A stretch of DNA of 64,000 nucleotides, from positions 2,020,001 to 2,084,000 of the forward strand of contig NZ_JAGT01000001.1 of NCBI RefSeq assembly GCF_000526795.1. The letters are read 5' to 3'. The position numbers and the translations under genes were made by a program. The notes under the pieces were generated by a model that worked only from the letters and a program-made list of their open reading frames with translations, searched no databases and was not told the DNA's origin. This DNA is from Ruminococcus flavefaciens AE3010. Its GTDB lineage: Bacteria > Bacillota > Clostridia > Oscillospirales > Ruminococcaceae. Positions 26,311-35,618 of this stretch are shown in pieces. The stretch's first letter is position 1; every line of letters starts with the position of its first letter.

Positions 26311-27424
26311 ACGCGGGGAAGGGACGAAAGTATTGAATAAACAAACGAGACTCATAGTCTCTGTGCTGTTTATCGGTATCATCGTCCTCGCAGTCGCTAT
26401 CACGCGCTTTTATTCCAGAACGGAAAAAAGTGCCGTAAGCAGCGGCTCCCAGACCATAATCGAAAAGAAGCTGGGCTTTGATTCGGCAGGCAACCGCGCT
26501 TTTCAGAACAGTGAGGGACTTGTGGGCATCATCGACAGCAGCGAGCATGTGATAGTCTCACCCGAGTGGCAGACCATAAAGTTCACAGGCAACAGTGACA
26601 GGTGTATTGCTTCAAAGCATCTGCACAATAAAGAGATGTACGGCTGCATCGACTACGAGGGAAACATCGTAGTGCCTTTTGTCTATTCGGATATAAAGCA
26701 GGCTGCCAGCCCCGAGCGCGTACTCTACATTGCCAGAACAGATGATAAAAAGTCCTCTGTGGTCTACAACAGCAACTTCGATCCCTGCTTCTCAAGAGCA
26801 TGGGACAACTGCTCATACGCCAACGGTGAGCTCAGCGTCACATCGGGCAGCAGCACCTATACCTACCATGTCACGAGCTCGGAATTTATTTTCGATCACG
26901 CTGTCATAAACGGAACATGCAAGAACTGTCCCTACAGCATGAAGATCACAGCTCAGGGACTGACGATCCCCATGATGGAAAAAATAAGAGACACCGTCGA
27001 AAAGTATCTGGAGTTCGCTTACGAAATGGACGACGCGAAAGCACTGAAGCTTCTCGACGAGCTTGGAAATGCTCCCGAAAACGCTTTCCGCAGACTGTTC
27101 CCCGATGAGAAGAACATCACGCTAAGGAAGCTTATAGCTCTGACCGAAATCAGCGTCCAGCCCAAAGAATCCAACGATAAGATACCCCATTATGAAGCTT
27201 CTGTGACCGCAGATACAGGTATCATCTATAAGGATCAGAACAACCAGCGCAATAAGATCAGGGACGATTACAAGGCTGTCATAGAATTTACAGGCAGCTC
27301 CGATACCGACCTCAAAGCGGTATCAGGCGCCTTTGAACAGGAAAAGCCGAATTATCACGAGACCGAGCCTGAGCCCGAAACTCAGCCCGATGTCCCGCAG
27401 GGAGCTTTGCCGCAGGAAAACTGA
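26297..27424 (+). CDS. Membrane-anchored protein with WG-like repeats
   Basis: A 375-residue protein with one N-terminal membrane helix (about 18-37) and an extracellular part. Residues 55-150 hold WG-repeat-like beta units (GLVGIIDSSEHVIVSPEW, YGCIDYEGNIVVPFVY). The middle is a domain with CKNC, and the end is an acidic Pro/Glu tail (ETEPEPETQPDVPQG). It overlaps the GT2 gene by 14 bp. The start is uncertain: the ATG has only GGAAA upstream, and a TTG 15 codons later follows GAAGGGACG. No function is known to me. Confidence 0.72.
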   Translation: MKAGKRGEGTKVLNKQTRLIVSVLFIGIIVLAVAITRFYSRTEKSAVSSGSQTIIEKKLGFDSAGNRAFQNSEGLVGIIDSSEHVIVSPEWQTIKFTGNSDRCIASKHLHNKEMYGCIDYEGNIVVPFVYSDIKQAASPERVLYIARTDDKKSSVVYNSNFDPCFSRAWDNCSYANGELSVTSGSSTYTYHVTSSEFIFDHAVINGTCKNCPYSMKITAQGLTIPMMEKIRDTVEKYLEFAYEMDDAKALKLLDELGNAPENAFRRLFPDEKNITLRKLIALTEISVQPKESNDKIPHYEASVTADTGIIYKDQNNQRNKIRDDYKAVIEFTGSSDTDLKAVSGAFEQEKPNYHETEPEPETQPDVPQGALPQEN

Positions 27425-27439
27425 CATAGAGGAAACAAT

Positions 27440-28648
27440 ATGAAAAAGATACTTGCATTCATCGCTGCGGCTGAACTGCTCATATCGGCAGGCTGCGGAA
27501 GAACGGCCGATCCTGCCAATGAGGCAGAGGAAAGCACGACTGTAACAGAGGCTGAGACTGCTGCCGAGGAGGACACTACTACCACCACCGACAGCTCAGA
27601 AAAGTTCGGCACAGAATTCTTTATGCTCCAAGATATAAGGCTTGGCATGACCGAGGCGGAGGTAAAGGCGTTAATAGATACCGATTTTGAGCGCAGCGAG
27701 GAAAAGGTCAACTCTATCGGTCCCGATGTGGTTTATTACAATATCCCCTTTGACAGCTTTCCGTACCTCGGTATCGACATGGAGGGATATGAACGCTTGG
27801 CGTTTGTTCCCGACGGCGAGCTCATAAGCATGGCCTGTCATTTCGGAGTTACCGACAATGACTACACCGTAAAGAACAAGCACTCCGAGAAAGAAATAAA
27901 AGCCGTATACGACAAGCTTTTTGAGCAGATACATGAGCATTACGGCGACTATTTCACCACTAATGATAAGTTTGACAATTTTATCGGCGACGCAGGCTGG
28001 AGCAACAGCTTCGGCAGCCTGTCCCTCACGGCTGTATATCTCCCCGATAAGGAGACAGGCGACGTTTACATGCAGGATATGTCAGACGAAGCTTACGGCA
28101 AGCTGCTTGCAAGTGCAAAGAAAAAAGCGCAGGAGACCACAACAGACAGCAGCAATAAAACTCTGCTTGACGGAGAGCTTATATCCGAGGGAAGCCTGTT
28201 CTCTCAGCTGGATTCCAGGTTCACAATAGATCAGGCGCTTTCCTTTATCGGCAAAGAACCTGCCTACAGTGAGGAAAGGATCTCTTGTCCGTTCTATGAG
28301 TGGAATTTTGACAAGGACGATGCCTTCGGCACGGAGCTCCCTTTCACACTCTATGTTGAATTCGACAAGTCAAAAGACCGTATCAGTTCCTATGGATACG
28401 AACTTGGCGTGCACCGCATTGACGGCAGATATGAAAGCCTTTGCGACAAGGACGAGATCAAAAAGATATTCAAAGCTCTCACTCCGAGGTTTGAAGCCGA
28501 ATACGGCACGAGAAGCAATGAAGACATCGGCAGTGACAGCATTTATATGTGGGATGACCCGAATCTGACCCTGTTATTATTATCAGACAGCGAATCCACC
28601 GATATTATCGGCAGCAACTTCATATGCATAGCAAGGTCATATGAATAA
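27440..28648 (+). CDS. Lipoprotein of unknown function
   Basis: A 402-residue predicted lipoprotein: signal peptide with lipobox LISAGC (Cys at 19), an acidic Thr/Glu-rich linker (about 25-55), then two related-looking domains of about 150 residues. The first starts FFMLQDIRLGMTEAEVKALI and the second is around 255-300 (SQLDSRFTIDQALSFIGKEP), of the general type seen in SmpA/BamE-like or PepSY-like small folds, though I cannot assign either. GAGGAAAC precedes the ATG. It ends 25 bp before purE, so transcription may run into the purine genes. Confidence 0.78.
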   Translation: MKKILAFIAAAELLISAGCGRTADPANEAEESTTVTEAETAAEEDTTTTTDSSEKFGTEFFMLQDIRLGMTEAEVKALIDTDFERSEEKVNSIGPDVVYYNIPFDSFPYLGIDMEGYERLAFVPDGELISMACHFGVTDNDYTVKNKHSEKEIKAVYDKLFEQIHEHYGDYFTTNDKFDNFIGDAGWSNSFGSLSLTAVYLPDKETGDVYMQDMSDEAYGKLLASAKKKAQETTTDSSNKTLLDGELISEGSLFSQLDSRFTIDQALSFIGKEPAYSEERISCPFYEWNFDKDDAFGTELPFTLYVEFDKSKDRISSYGYELGVHRIDGRYESLCDKDEIKKIFKALTPRFEAEYGTRSNEDIGSDSIYMWDDPNLTLLLLSDSESTDIIGSNFICIARSYE

Positions 28649-28673
28649 ATATAAAGAAACGGAGAAATGAAAA

Positions 28674-29174
28674 ATGTCTAAGAAAGTTGCAGTTATCATG
28701 GGAAGCGACAGCGACTTCCCTGTTGTAAAATCAGCTCTCACTGAGCTCAAAAAGTACGGCGTTGAGTTTGAGTGCCGCGTAATGAGCGCTCACAGAACTC
28801 CCGCACAGGCTTGCGAATTTGCTTCAAATGCAAGAGCAAACGGCTTCGGCGCCATAATCTGTGCCGCAGGCATGGCTGCTCACCTTGCAGGCGTTGTGGC
28901 AGGTCACACAACTCTCCCCGTTATCGGTATCCCCATGAAGTCCAAGGCTCTTGAGGGAGTTGACGCACTTCTGGCTACAGTCATGATGCCTCCGGGAGTA
29001 CCTGTTGCTACAGTAGGTATCGACGGAGCGAAGAACGCTGCCGTTTTAGCTGTACAGATGCTGGCTATCGCCGACGAGGAGCTGGCTGCAAAGCTTGCTG
29101 CCGAGAAAAAGTCAATGGCTGATGGCGTTATCGCAAAGGACAAAGCTTTACAGGAGCAGATAGCTGCTCTCTGA
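28674..29174 (+). CDS. purE: N5-carboxyaminoimidazole ribonucleotide mutase PurE
   Basis: A 166-residue class I PurE, octameric, converting N5-CAIR to CAIR in de novo purine synthesis. It shows IMGSDSDFPVV (about 9-19), the SAHRTPA motif with the catalytic His (about 42-48), and GHTTLPVIGIPMKSK (about 79-93). The length is normal. A GGAG ribosome site lies 9 nt upstream. No PurK is present in the window. It is the first recognisable pur gene of the cluster. Confidence 0.97.
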   Translation: MSKKVAVIMGSDSDFPVVKSALTELKKYGVEFECRVMSAHRTPAQACEFASNARANGFGAIICAAGMAAHLAGVVAGHTTLPVIGIPMKSKALEGVDALLATVMMPPGVPVATVGIDGAKNAAVLAVQMLAIADEELAAKLAAEKKSMADGVIAKDKALQEQIAAL

Positions 29175-29214
29175 GCCGTAAATATAACATAAAACAACAA
29201 AAGGAGGTCTGACC

Positions 29215-29871
29215 ATGACACCCGAAGAAAGAAAAGCAAACTCCGAGAAGATACTCACTCAGAAAGGCATAGACTTTCAGGAAGAGCTTGAGCCTATAAA
29301 GTCTGCCGATCAGGTAAAGCTCAGAAGCTTTGACGAGATATGCAGGCGTGCAGTAGCCGCCCTGCTCTCCACACAGGCTGCTATCGAGCTCAACGACAAC
29401 AATCCCGAGGGTATGGAGAAATTCAAGCGCCTTATGGTTTATTTCGGCGTTGAGAACGATCTCAACTCATATGAGACCCGTGTCATGGAGAACAAAGCCT
29501 CCGAGCAGGACTTGGTAGCGGTAGTCTGGGAATACGAATGCTGCTGGGCACTTTTCTGGGCTCTGGGACTTCTTGACGACATCACAGATGCCGCTGAGAT
29601 ATGCGACTGCAAAACGGCTATCAACTTTGTTTCACAGTGCGAGAGCATGGAGGACTTCAAGAGCCAGTGCAGTCTCAGAAGTGCTGACGAGATACTTGAT
29701 ATGGCTGACCTCTATTTCCGCTATGACTGGGCTTGCGATCATCACGCCTACATTGACAGCGACTGGAATATCGGCGGTCTTGACAAAGACATCGTATACG
29801 AGCGCAGACTCGCTATCGAGTGGACAATGAGCAGTACCGACGACTGGTTCAAAATGAGTCTCGACACATGA
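29215..29871 (+). CDS. DUF4272 domain protein
   Basis: A 218-residue soluble protein that fits the DUF4272 family: RKANSEKILTQKGI start, the CRRAVAALLSTQAAIELN helix, and late VYERRLAIEWTM with Trp-rich helices. The function is unknown. AAAGGAGGTC precedes the ATG. Its stop codon overlaps the start of the HAD phosphatase (ATGA), showing translational coupling, although neither belongs to purine synthesis in an obvious way. Confidence 0.83.
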   Translation: MTPEERKANSEKILTQKGIDFQEELEPIKSADQVKLRSFDEICRRAVAALLSTQAAIELNDNNPEGMEKFKRLMVYFGVENDLNSYETRVMENKASEQDLVAVVWEYECCWALFWALGLLDDITDAAEICDCKTAINFVSQCESMEDFKSQCSLRSADEILDMADLYFRYDWACDHHAYIDSDWNIGGLDKDIVYERRLAIEWTMSSTDDWFKMSLDT

Positions 29872-30515
29872 TAAGTAATTTCGATACACTTTTATTCGAT
29901 CTGGACGGCACTCTTACAGACTCCACCGAGGGCATAGTCAAGTGCCTTGAATACGCCTTAGAGCGCATGGGCTACGATATTCCCGAGGATACCAATAAAT
30001 TTCTCGGGCCGCCGCTGTACACCTCCTTTGCGGAGTTCTGCGGCATGAACGAGGAGCAGGTCAACGAGGCTGTAGGGATATTCCGCGAGAGGTACTCCAC
30101 CGTGGGACTGTTCGAGAACCGCGTCTACGACGGTATCCCCGAAATGCTGAAAAGGCTTCAGGACGGCGGCAAAAGGATAATGGTCGCCACAAGCAAGCCC
30201 GAGGTATACGCAGTGCGTATCTTTGACAGGTTCGGGCTCTCCCCTTTCTTTGAAATAGTGGGCGGAGCCAATATCAACGGCACCCGCAACAACAAGGACG
30301 AGGTCATCGAGTACGTTCTCGAAAAGGCAGATATTTCCGACAGGAGCCGCGTGCTCATGATAGGAGACCGCAGACAGGACGTTCTCGGCGCTCATAAGAC
30401 AGGTCTGAAATGCATGGGTATACTCTGGGGCTTCGGCTCAATAGAGGAGCTCACGGAAGCAGGTGCTGACTACATCGCAGAAACACCCGAAAAAGCAGCG
30501 GATATGCTTTTATAG
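29868..30515 (+). CDS. HAD-IA phosphatase, phosphoglycolate-phosphatase-like
   Basis: A 215-residue HAD hydrolase. Motif I DLDGTLTDS (about 10-18, nucleophile Asp), motif II ATSKPE (about 105-110, Ser/Thr), a Lys in the cap-to-core region, and motif IV MIGDRRQDVLGA (about 164-175) are all present, with a C1 helical cap. Related proteins hydrolyse phosphoglycolate, pyrophosphate or 5'-nucleotides; the last would suit the pur context but is not established. The start overlaps the DUF4272 stop by 4 bp. A heptamer repeat element begins exactly after its stop codon. Confidence 0.9.
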   Translation: MISNFDTLLFDLDGTLTDSTEGIVKCLEYALERMGYDIPEDTNKFLGPPLYTSFAEFCGMNEEQVNEAVGIFRERYSTVGLFENRVYDGIPEMLKRLQDGGKRIMVATSKPEVYAVRIFDRFGLSPFFEIVGGANINGTRNNKDEVIEYVLEKADISDRSRVLMIGDRRQDVLGAHKTGLKCMGILWGFGSIEELTEAGADYIAETPEKAADMLL

Positions 30516-30630
30516 CTATTAGCCGTGAGCCATTAGCCGTTAGCTAAAAAATGTGTCTTCTCCGCAGACTGATTTAAATTTCCCGCCGAAGGCGGCACAA
30601 CAGGCTAAGGGCTAAAGGCTAAAGGCTTAA
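30516..30630. repeat. Inverted heptamer-array element 1
   Basis: The left array, directly after the HAD stop codon, reads in 7-mers CTATTAG, CCGTGAG, CCATTAG, CCGTTAG, CTAAAAA. The right array at 30603-30630 reads GGCTAAG, GGCTAAA, GGCTAAA, GGCTTAA. The arrays are inverted relative to each other (TTAGCC against GGCTAA), so the element can fold into one long hairpin. The interior carries a small stem CCGCC-GAA-GGCGG (30583-30595). No coding sequence is present. Confidence 0.85.
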
Positions 30631-30707
30631 CAAACGAATACAATTCCCGTAATGCTGCGGGATTGCATATATAATCATTTATATAATTCTCAAGGAGGAA
30701 TTTTAAA

Positions 30708-31427
30708 ATGTCAAACATCGAAAAGAAGGAACAGCTCTATGAGGGCAAGGCTAAGAAGGTCTATGCCACAAACGATCCTAACCTCGTAATCGTTGATTAC
30801 AAGGACGACGCAACTGCGTTCAACGGTGAAAAGAAGGGCACTATCACAGGTAAGGGCGTTATCAACAACAAGATGACAAACTTCATGTTCAAGATGCTCG
30901 AAAAGGAAGGCGTTCCCACTCATCTCGTTGAGGAGATAAGCGACCGCGAAACTATCGTAAAGAAGGTTTCCATCGTTCCCCTTGAGGTAATCATCAGAAA
31001 CGTTGCCGCAGGCAGCTTCTCAAAGAGAATGGGCGTTGAAGAAGGCAAGCAGCTCCTCTGCCCTATCCTTGAATTCAGCTATAAGAACGACGATCTCGGC
31101 GATCCCTTCATCAACGACTACTATGCACTTGCTCTCGGTATCGCTACAAAGGAAGATATCGACACTATCTCAAAGTATGCTTTCAAGGTAAACGAGTTCA
31201 TGGTTAAGTTCTTCAAGGGTCTCAACATCGACCTCATCGACTTCAAGATCGAGTTCGGTAAGACTGCTGACGGCACTATCATCCTCGCTGACGAGATATC
31301 ACCTGATACCTGCCGCTTCTGGGATTCCACAACTCACGAGAAGCTGGACAAGGACCGCTTCCGCAGAGATATGGGCGGCGTTGAAGAAGCATATCAGGAA
31401 ATCATGAAGAGACTTATGGGAGAGTAA
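30708..31427 (+). CDS. purC: SAICAR synthetase PurC
   Basis: A 239-residue ATP-dependent ligase joining CAIR and aspartate. It begins [18 protein letters not shown] (the conserved YEGKAK motif binds ATP), then [20 protein letters not shown] (about 88-107) and a C-terminal [10 protein letters not shown] (about 203-212). The length is that of the short bacterial form. A very strong AAGGAGGAA ribosome site precedes it. Only 3 bp separate it from purF. No riboswitch was found in the 75 bp before it. Confidence 0.97.
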   Translation: MSNIEKKEQLYEGKAKKVYATNDPNLVIVDYKDDATAFNGEKKGTITGKGVINNKMTNFMFKMLEKEGVPTHLVEEISDRETIVKKVSIVPLEVIIRNVAAGSFSKRMGVEEGKQLLCPILEFSYKNDDLGDPFINDYYALALGIATKEDIDTISKYAFKVNEFMVKFFKGLNIDLIDFKIEFGKTADGTIILADEISPDTCRFWDSTTHEKLDKDRFRRDMGGVEEAYQEIMKRLMGE

Positions 31428-31430
31428 TAT

Positions 31431-32855
31431 ATGGGCGGTTTTTTTGGTGCAGCCTCTAAAAACGACTGCGTTACCGACGTATTCTTCGGAACAGACTATC
31501 ATTCACATCTGGGCACAAGAAGAGGCGGTATGACCTCATGGTCGGAGGAGAACGGATTCCAGAGAAATATCCACAGCATCGAGAATTCTCCCTTCCGTAC
31601 AAAGTTCGAGAATGATGTTGTAAATATGAGAGGCAAGCTCTGTATCGGCTGTATCAGCGATACAGACCCTCAGCCTATCCTTGTGCGCTCAAAGCTGGGT
31701 ATCTACGCTATTTGCTCTGTAGGCATCATCAGAAACGCAGACAAGCTGGTAGACGAGCTCCTTGAACAGGGCTGCGCTAACTTTGAGTCAATGAGCAGCG
31801 GCAATATCAACTCGGGCGACCTTATCGGCGCTCTCATCGCTCAGAAGAGCTCATTCGTTGAGGGTATCCGCTACGCTCAGGAGAAGATAGAGGGAACTAT
31901 GTCCCTTATCATACTCACAGATAAAAGTATCATCGCCGCAAGAGACCGCTTCGGCAGACTTCCTATAATCATAGGCAAGAGAAGCGACGGCTTCTGCCTG
32001 TCAACCGAGTCATTTGCTTTCCAGAAGCTTGGCTATGCCACATACAGAGAGCTTGACGCAGGCGAGATAGTAGAGCTCACAGCCGACGAATGTAAGGTAC
32101 TGGACAAGGGCGATCCTTCAAAGATGAAGATATGCACCTTCCTCTGGACCTACTACGGCTATCCCAATGCCGTATACGAGGGCGTAAACGTTGAAGTTAT
32201 GCGTACCCGCAACGGTGAGATAATGGCTGAAAACGACATCAAGAACGGCAGACTTCCCGATGTTGACTACATCTGCGGAGTTCCGGATTCAGGCACTCCC
32301 CACGCTATCGGCTATGCAAACAAGAGCGGTATCCCATTTGCAAGACCGTTCATCAAGTATACTCCCACATGGCCAAGAAGCTTCATGCCCACAAACCAGA
32401 GCATGAGAAATCAGGTAGCCAAAATGAAGCTCATTCCCGTACATGAGCTCATAAACGGAAAGAAGCTCCTCTTCGTTGACGACAGTATCGTAAGAGGAAC
32501 ACAGATGAGAGAGACAGTAGAATTCCTCTACGAGCACGGCGCAAAAGAGGTACATATGCGCTCTGCCTGTCCTCCTATCATGTACGGCTGCAAGTACCTC
32601 AACTTCTCACGCAGCACCTCCGAGATGGAGCTTATCGCACGCCAGATAATCGACGAATTTGAGGGCCCCGTAGGCGTAAGACACATCGAGGAGTACAGCA
32701 ATTCCGCAACTGAAAGAGGCCGCAGACTCAGAGATGAGATATGCAAGAGGCTCCGCCTTACCTCACTGGAATTCCAGACCCTTGAGGGCACAGAAAAGGC
32801 TGTAGGTCTCGAAGCCTGCAAGCTCTGCACATATTGCTGGAACGGTAAAGAATAA
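31431..32855 (+). CDS. purF: Amidophosphoribosyltransferase (PurF) lacking the N-terminal Cys
   Basis: A 474-residue PurF-family enzyme making phosphoribosylamine from PRPP. The N-terminal Ntn glutaminase-like domain (1-230) has [10 protein letters not shown], and the C-terminal transferase has the PRPP loop [18 protein letters not shown] (about 344-361). Cys residues near the C-terminus (EACKLCTYC) fit the iron-sulfur ligands of Bacillus-type PurF. The oddity is that canonical PurF starts (M)CGI with Cys as the glutaminase nucleophile, whereas this protein starts [13 protein letters not shown]. The nearest Cys is at 13. The reading frame starts 3 bp after purC and the GGGAGAG ribosome site supports this start. 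Confidence 0.9.
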   Translation: MGGFFGAASKNDCVTDVFFGTDYHSHLGTRRGGMTSWSEENGFQRNIHSIENSPFRTKFENDVVNMRGKLCIGCISDTDPQPILVRSKLGIYAICSVGIIRNADKLVDELLEQGCANFESMSSGNINSGDLIGALIAQKSSFVEGIRYAQEKIEGTMSLIILTDKSIIAARDRFGRLPIIIGKRSDGFCLSTESFAFQKLGYATYRELDAGEIVELTADECKVLDKGDPSKMKICTFLWTYYGYPNAVYEGVNVEVMRTRNGEIMAENDIKNGRLPDVDYICGVPDSGTPHAIGYANKSGIPFARPFIKYTPTWPRSFMPTNQSMRNQVAKMKLIPVHELINGKKLLFVDDSIVRGTQMRETVEFLYEHGAKEVHMRSACPPIMYGCKYLNFSRSTSEMELIARQIIDEFEGPVGVRHIEEYSNSATERGRRLRDEICKRLRLTSLEFQTLEGTEKAVGLEACKLCTYCWNGKE

Positions 32856-32864
32856 ACTTATATT

Positions 32865-32893
32865 CTGTCTCCCTGCCTGCGGCAGGGAGACAG
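32865..32893. other. Perfect 13-bp intercistronic hairpin between purF and purM
   Basis: CTGTCTCCCTGCC (32865-32877), loop TGC, GGCAGGGAGACAG (32881-32893): 13 uninterrupted pairs with a 3-nt loop. No T run follows, so it is not a classical terminator. It sits 20 bp before the purM start and may modulate mRNA processing or partial termination. Confidence 0.85.
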
Positions 32894-32913
32894 GCAACTA
32901 TGGAGGTATATTA

Positions 32914-33951
32914 ATGAACAACAGTTTTTCCGAAAGCTACAAGAAGGCAGGCGTTGACGTTACCGCAGGCTACAAGTCGGTTGAGCTCATGAAGGAGCAT
33001 ATCGCCCGCACTATGATAAAGGGCGCTCTCTCAGGCATAGGCGGCTTCGGCGGTCTCTTTGAGCTGGATATGACAGGTATCAGCAAGCCTGTTCTCGTTT
33101 CGGGCACAGACGGCGTTGGTACAAAGATCAAGCTCGCTTTCATCATGGATAAGCATGATACAGTAGGTATCGACTGCGTTGCCATGTGCGTAAACGATAT
33201 CATCTGCTGCGGCGCAAAGCCACAGTTCTTCCTTGATTATATCGCCTGCGGCAAGAACTATCCAGAGAAGATAGCTACTATCGTTTCAGGCGTAGCAGAG
33301 GGCTGCGTTCAGGCACAGTGCGCTCTCATCGGCGGCGAGACTGCCGAGCACCCCGGTCTTATGCCCGAGGACGAATACGACCTTGCAGGCTTCTCTGTAG
33401 GTGTTGTCGACAAGGACAAGATCCTCCGGCCCGATACTCAGAAGGCAGGCGACGTTCTCATCGCTATCAAGTCCAGCGGCGTTCACTCAAACGGCTTCTC
33501 TCTCGTAAGAAGAGTATTTGACGTAAACGAGCAGAACCTCAATATGCACTTCGACGATCTGGGAACTACTCTCGGCGAATGCCTCCTCACACCTACACGC
33601 ATCTATGTTAAGGCTGTAATGAGCCTTCTCGACGCTGTAAACGTTAAGTCTATCTCACATATCACAGGCGGCGGCTTCTATGAGAATATCCCACGTTCTC
33701 TCCCCAAGAACCTTGCAGCAAAGATCGAGAGGAACGCAGTACAGATACTTCCTATCTTCGACCTTATCAAGAGAACAGGCGATATCCCCGAGAGAGATAT
33801 GTTCAACACATTCAATATGGGCGTCGGCATGATAGTATCAGTTGACAAGAACGACACTGACAAGGCTATAGCAGCTATCAAGGCTGCAGGCGAGGACGCT
33901 TACGTTCTGGGCGAGCTGGTCGAGTCCGAAGAGGGCGTTATCATCTGCTGA
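32914..33951 (+). CDS. purM: AIR synthetase PurM
   Basis: A 345-residue phosphoribosylformylglycinamidine cyclo-ligase. It shows [20 protein letters not shown] at the start, GGFGGLFEL (about 45-53), [14 protein letters not shown] (about 63-76), [18 protein letters not shown] (about 90-107) and [10 protein letters not shown] and [13 protein letters not shown] later, all family hallmarks. The length is typical. A TGGAGG ribosome site precedes it. It is part of the purC-purF-purM run. Confidence 0.97.
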   Translation: MNNSFSESYKKAGVDVTAGYKSVELMKEHIARTMIKGALSGIGGFGGLFELDMTGISKPVLVSGTDGVGTKIKLAFIMDKHDTVGIDCVAMCVNDIICCGAKPQFFLDYIACGKNYPEKIATIVSGVAEGCVQAQCALIGGETAEHPGLMPEDEYDLAGFSVGVVDKDKILRPDTQKAGDVLIAIKSSGVHSNGFSLVRRVFDVNEQNLNMHFDDLGTTLGECLLTPTRIYVKAVMSLLDAVNVKSISHITGGGFYENIPRSLPKNLAAKIERNAVQILPIFDLIKRTGDIPERDMFNTFNMGVGMIVSVDKNDTDKAIAAIKAAGEDAYVLGELVESEEGVIIC

Positions 33952-34070
33952 TAAAGCAAACGACTCTTTAAACATCATAGCAATAACCGCAAAAATGTCC
34001 GAATTCAATGTAAAAACTTCAAGCACCACGGGATATGGGATTTGGAAATTTTAAAAAGACGGTGATGTTT

Positions 34071-34952
34071 ATGAAATTCGTTAAAATAGCGGCTGTGGGA
34101 ATGGTATGTGCCATTCTTGCAGTATCGCCTTTATACGGCGGAGCTGCTTCACAAATAGATTTTGACTATAACTGTGACGGCAGAGTGGACAGCTTCGACC
34201 TAATAACTGCACGAAAAAATGAGGAGATATCAAGAGCTGAGCTCAATGCTCTCCAGAAATTCGTGCTGGGAGTAAACGGCAAGGCTCCCACAGAATTTGA
34301 GATACCCGACCTGCCCATTGACGAGGACTGTATCCTTGAACCAAAGGGCACTGTACATACCGGCGAGGGCACCTTCTACGGCGGCGGATACACAGGCGGT
34401 CACGCTATGCTTGACCCTGTGTCCCATGACTACTGGATAGTCGCAATGAACCATTACGACTACAACGAGGCTCAGCTTGCAGGGGCTTATCTTGAAGTTA
34501 CAGGTGAGTCGGGCACTATAAAAATGCTGGTAACGGACGAGCTCCCCGAGGGCAAAAAGGGCGACCTTGACCTCTATACGGACGCTTTCCCCCTTATCGC
34601 TCCCGTTGAGAAAGGCAGAGTTCCCGTAAGCTGGAAGATAATCCCCCTTGATACCGCGGAGAATGCTCCCATATGCTTCAAATACAAAGAGGGCAGCACG
34701 GAATTCTGGTGCGGAGTGCAGGTGCGCAATCACCGCTATCCTATAACCAAGCTTGAATACCTCAATGCAGACGGCGAGTTCGTGGAGATACCACGCCGTC
34801 CGTATAACTATTTCGAGTCAAGAGATATGGGCGCAGGTCCTTTCACTTTCCGCATAACCGATATATACGGTCAGGTAGTCATCGACAAGGATATCCCCCT
34901 CTCATACGACGATACCGAAATAATACAGGGACACGTTCAGTTCCCCGAATAA
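34071..34952 (+). CDS. Expansin-like protein with N-terminal dockerin-like segment
   Basis: A 293-residue secreted protein. The signal peptide (about 1-26) is followed by DYNCDGRVDSFD (about 33-44), a Ca-binding loop with Asp/Asn at positions 1, 3, 5, 9 and 12 as in dockerins, and one further helix (ISRAELNALQKFVLG), i.e. about one dockerin repeat. Then comes a bacterial expansin (EXLX) core: D1 with GTFYGGGYTGGHAMLD, WIVAMNHYDYN and the conserved VTDELPEGKKGDLDL Asp region, and D2 (CBM63-like, from about 205). Expansins loosen cellulose and xylan without hydrolysis. The start at 34071 (or ATG 34065) follows ACGGTGATG. It lies between purM and purN, an odd place. Confidence 0.85.
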   Translation: MKFVKIAAVGMVCAILAVSPLYGGAASQIDFDYNCDGRVDSFDLITARKNEEISRAELNALQKFVLGVNGKAPTEFEIPDLPIDEDCILEPKGTVHTGEGTFYGGGYTGGHAMLDPVSHDYWIVAMNHYDYNEAQLAGAYLEVTGESGTIKMLVTDELPEGKKGDLDLYTDAFPLIAPVEKGRVPVSWKIIPLDTAENAPICFKYKEGSTEFWCGVQVRNHRYPITKLEYLNADGEFVEIPRRPYNYFESRDMGAGPFTFRITDIYGQVVIDKDIPLSYDDTEIIQGHVQFPE

Positions 34953-34990
34953 TATTCGCTCTTGCGATAAAATAACAGGAGGAATACACA

Positions 34991-35614
34991 ATGAAGAATA
35001 TAGTCGTGCTCGTTTCGGGCGGCGGCACTAATTTACAGGCTCTTATCGACGCCGAAAAGTCGGGCGTCATCAAGGGCGGAAAAATAACCTGCGTTATCTC
35101 CTCAAAGGAGGGCGTTTACGCTCTCGAGCGTGCAAAAAACAACGATATTCCCACAAGAGTTATCCCCCGTAAAGAATACTCTGACAGCGTGAGCTACAGC
35201 AAAGCCATTCTCGCGGCACTTAACGAGGAAAAAGCCGACCTTGTGGTACTGGCAGGCTTTATGACTATCCTCGATGAGTGCGTCACAAAGGCTTACGCTT
35301 ATAAAATAATAAACGTACACCCTGCACTTATTCCCTCATTCTGCGGCGAGGGCTTCTACGGACTTAAAGTTCACGAAGCTGCTCTTTCCTACGGAGTAAA
35401 GGTCAGCGGTGCTACCATACACTTCGTAAACGAAGAAGCCGACGCAGGAGCTATCATACTTCAGGGCGTTGTCAGCGTGGAAAAGGACGACACTCCCGAG
35501 GTGCTTCAGCGCCGCATAATGGAAAATGTGGAGTGGAAGCTTCTTCCACAGGCGGTATCTCTCTTCTGTCAGGACAGGATAGACATCGTTGACGGAAAGG
35601 CTTACGTAAAATAA
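34991..35614 (+). CDS. purN: Phosphoribosylglycinamide formyltransferase PurN
   Basis: A 207-residue GART enzyme using 10-formyl-THF. It starts NIVVLVSGGGTNLQALIDA (phosphate-binding loop, about 3-21). The catalytic region has INVHPALIPSFCG (Asn and His, about 105-117) and SGATIHFVNEEADAGAIILQ with the catalytic Asp (about 136-155). An AGGAGG ribosome site lies upstream. It follows the expansin gene by 38 bp. Confidence 0.96.
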   Translation: MKNIVVLVSGGGTNLQALIDAEKSGVIKGGKITCVISSKEGVYALERAKNNDIPTRVIPRKEYSDSVSYSKAILAALNEEKADLVVLAGFMTILDECVTKAYAYKIINVHPALIPSFCGEGFYGLKVHEAALSYGVKVSGATIHFVNEEADAGAIILQGVVSVEKDDTPEVLQRRIMENVEWKLLPQAVSLFCQDRIDIVDGKAYVK

Positions 35615-35618
35615 AATC

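Noticed and set aside
30631..30707. Possible purine riboswitch before purC
   Set aside because: The 75-bp stretch has an imperfect CAAT(T)CCCG/CGGGATTG hairpin but none of the conserved purine-riboswitch core, and it is too short for the three-helix junction.
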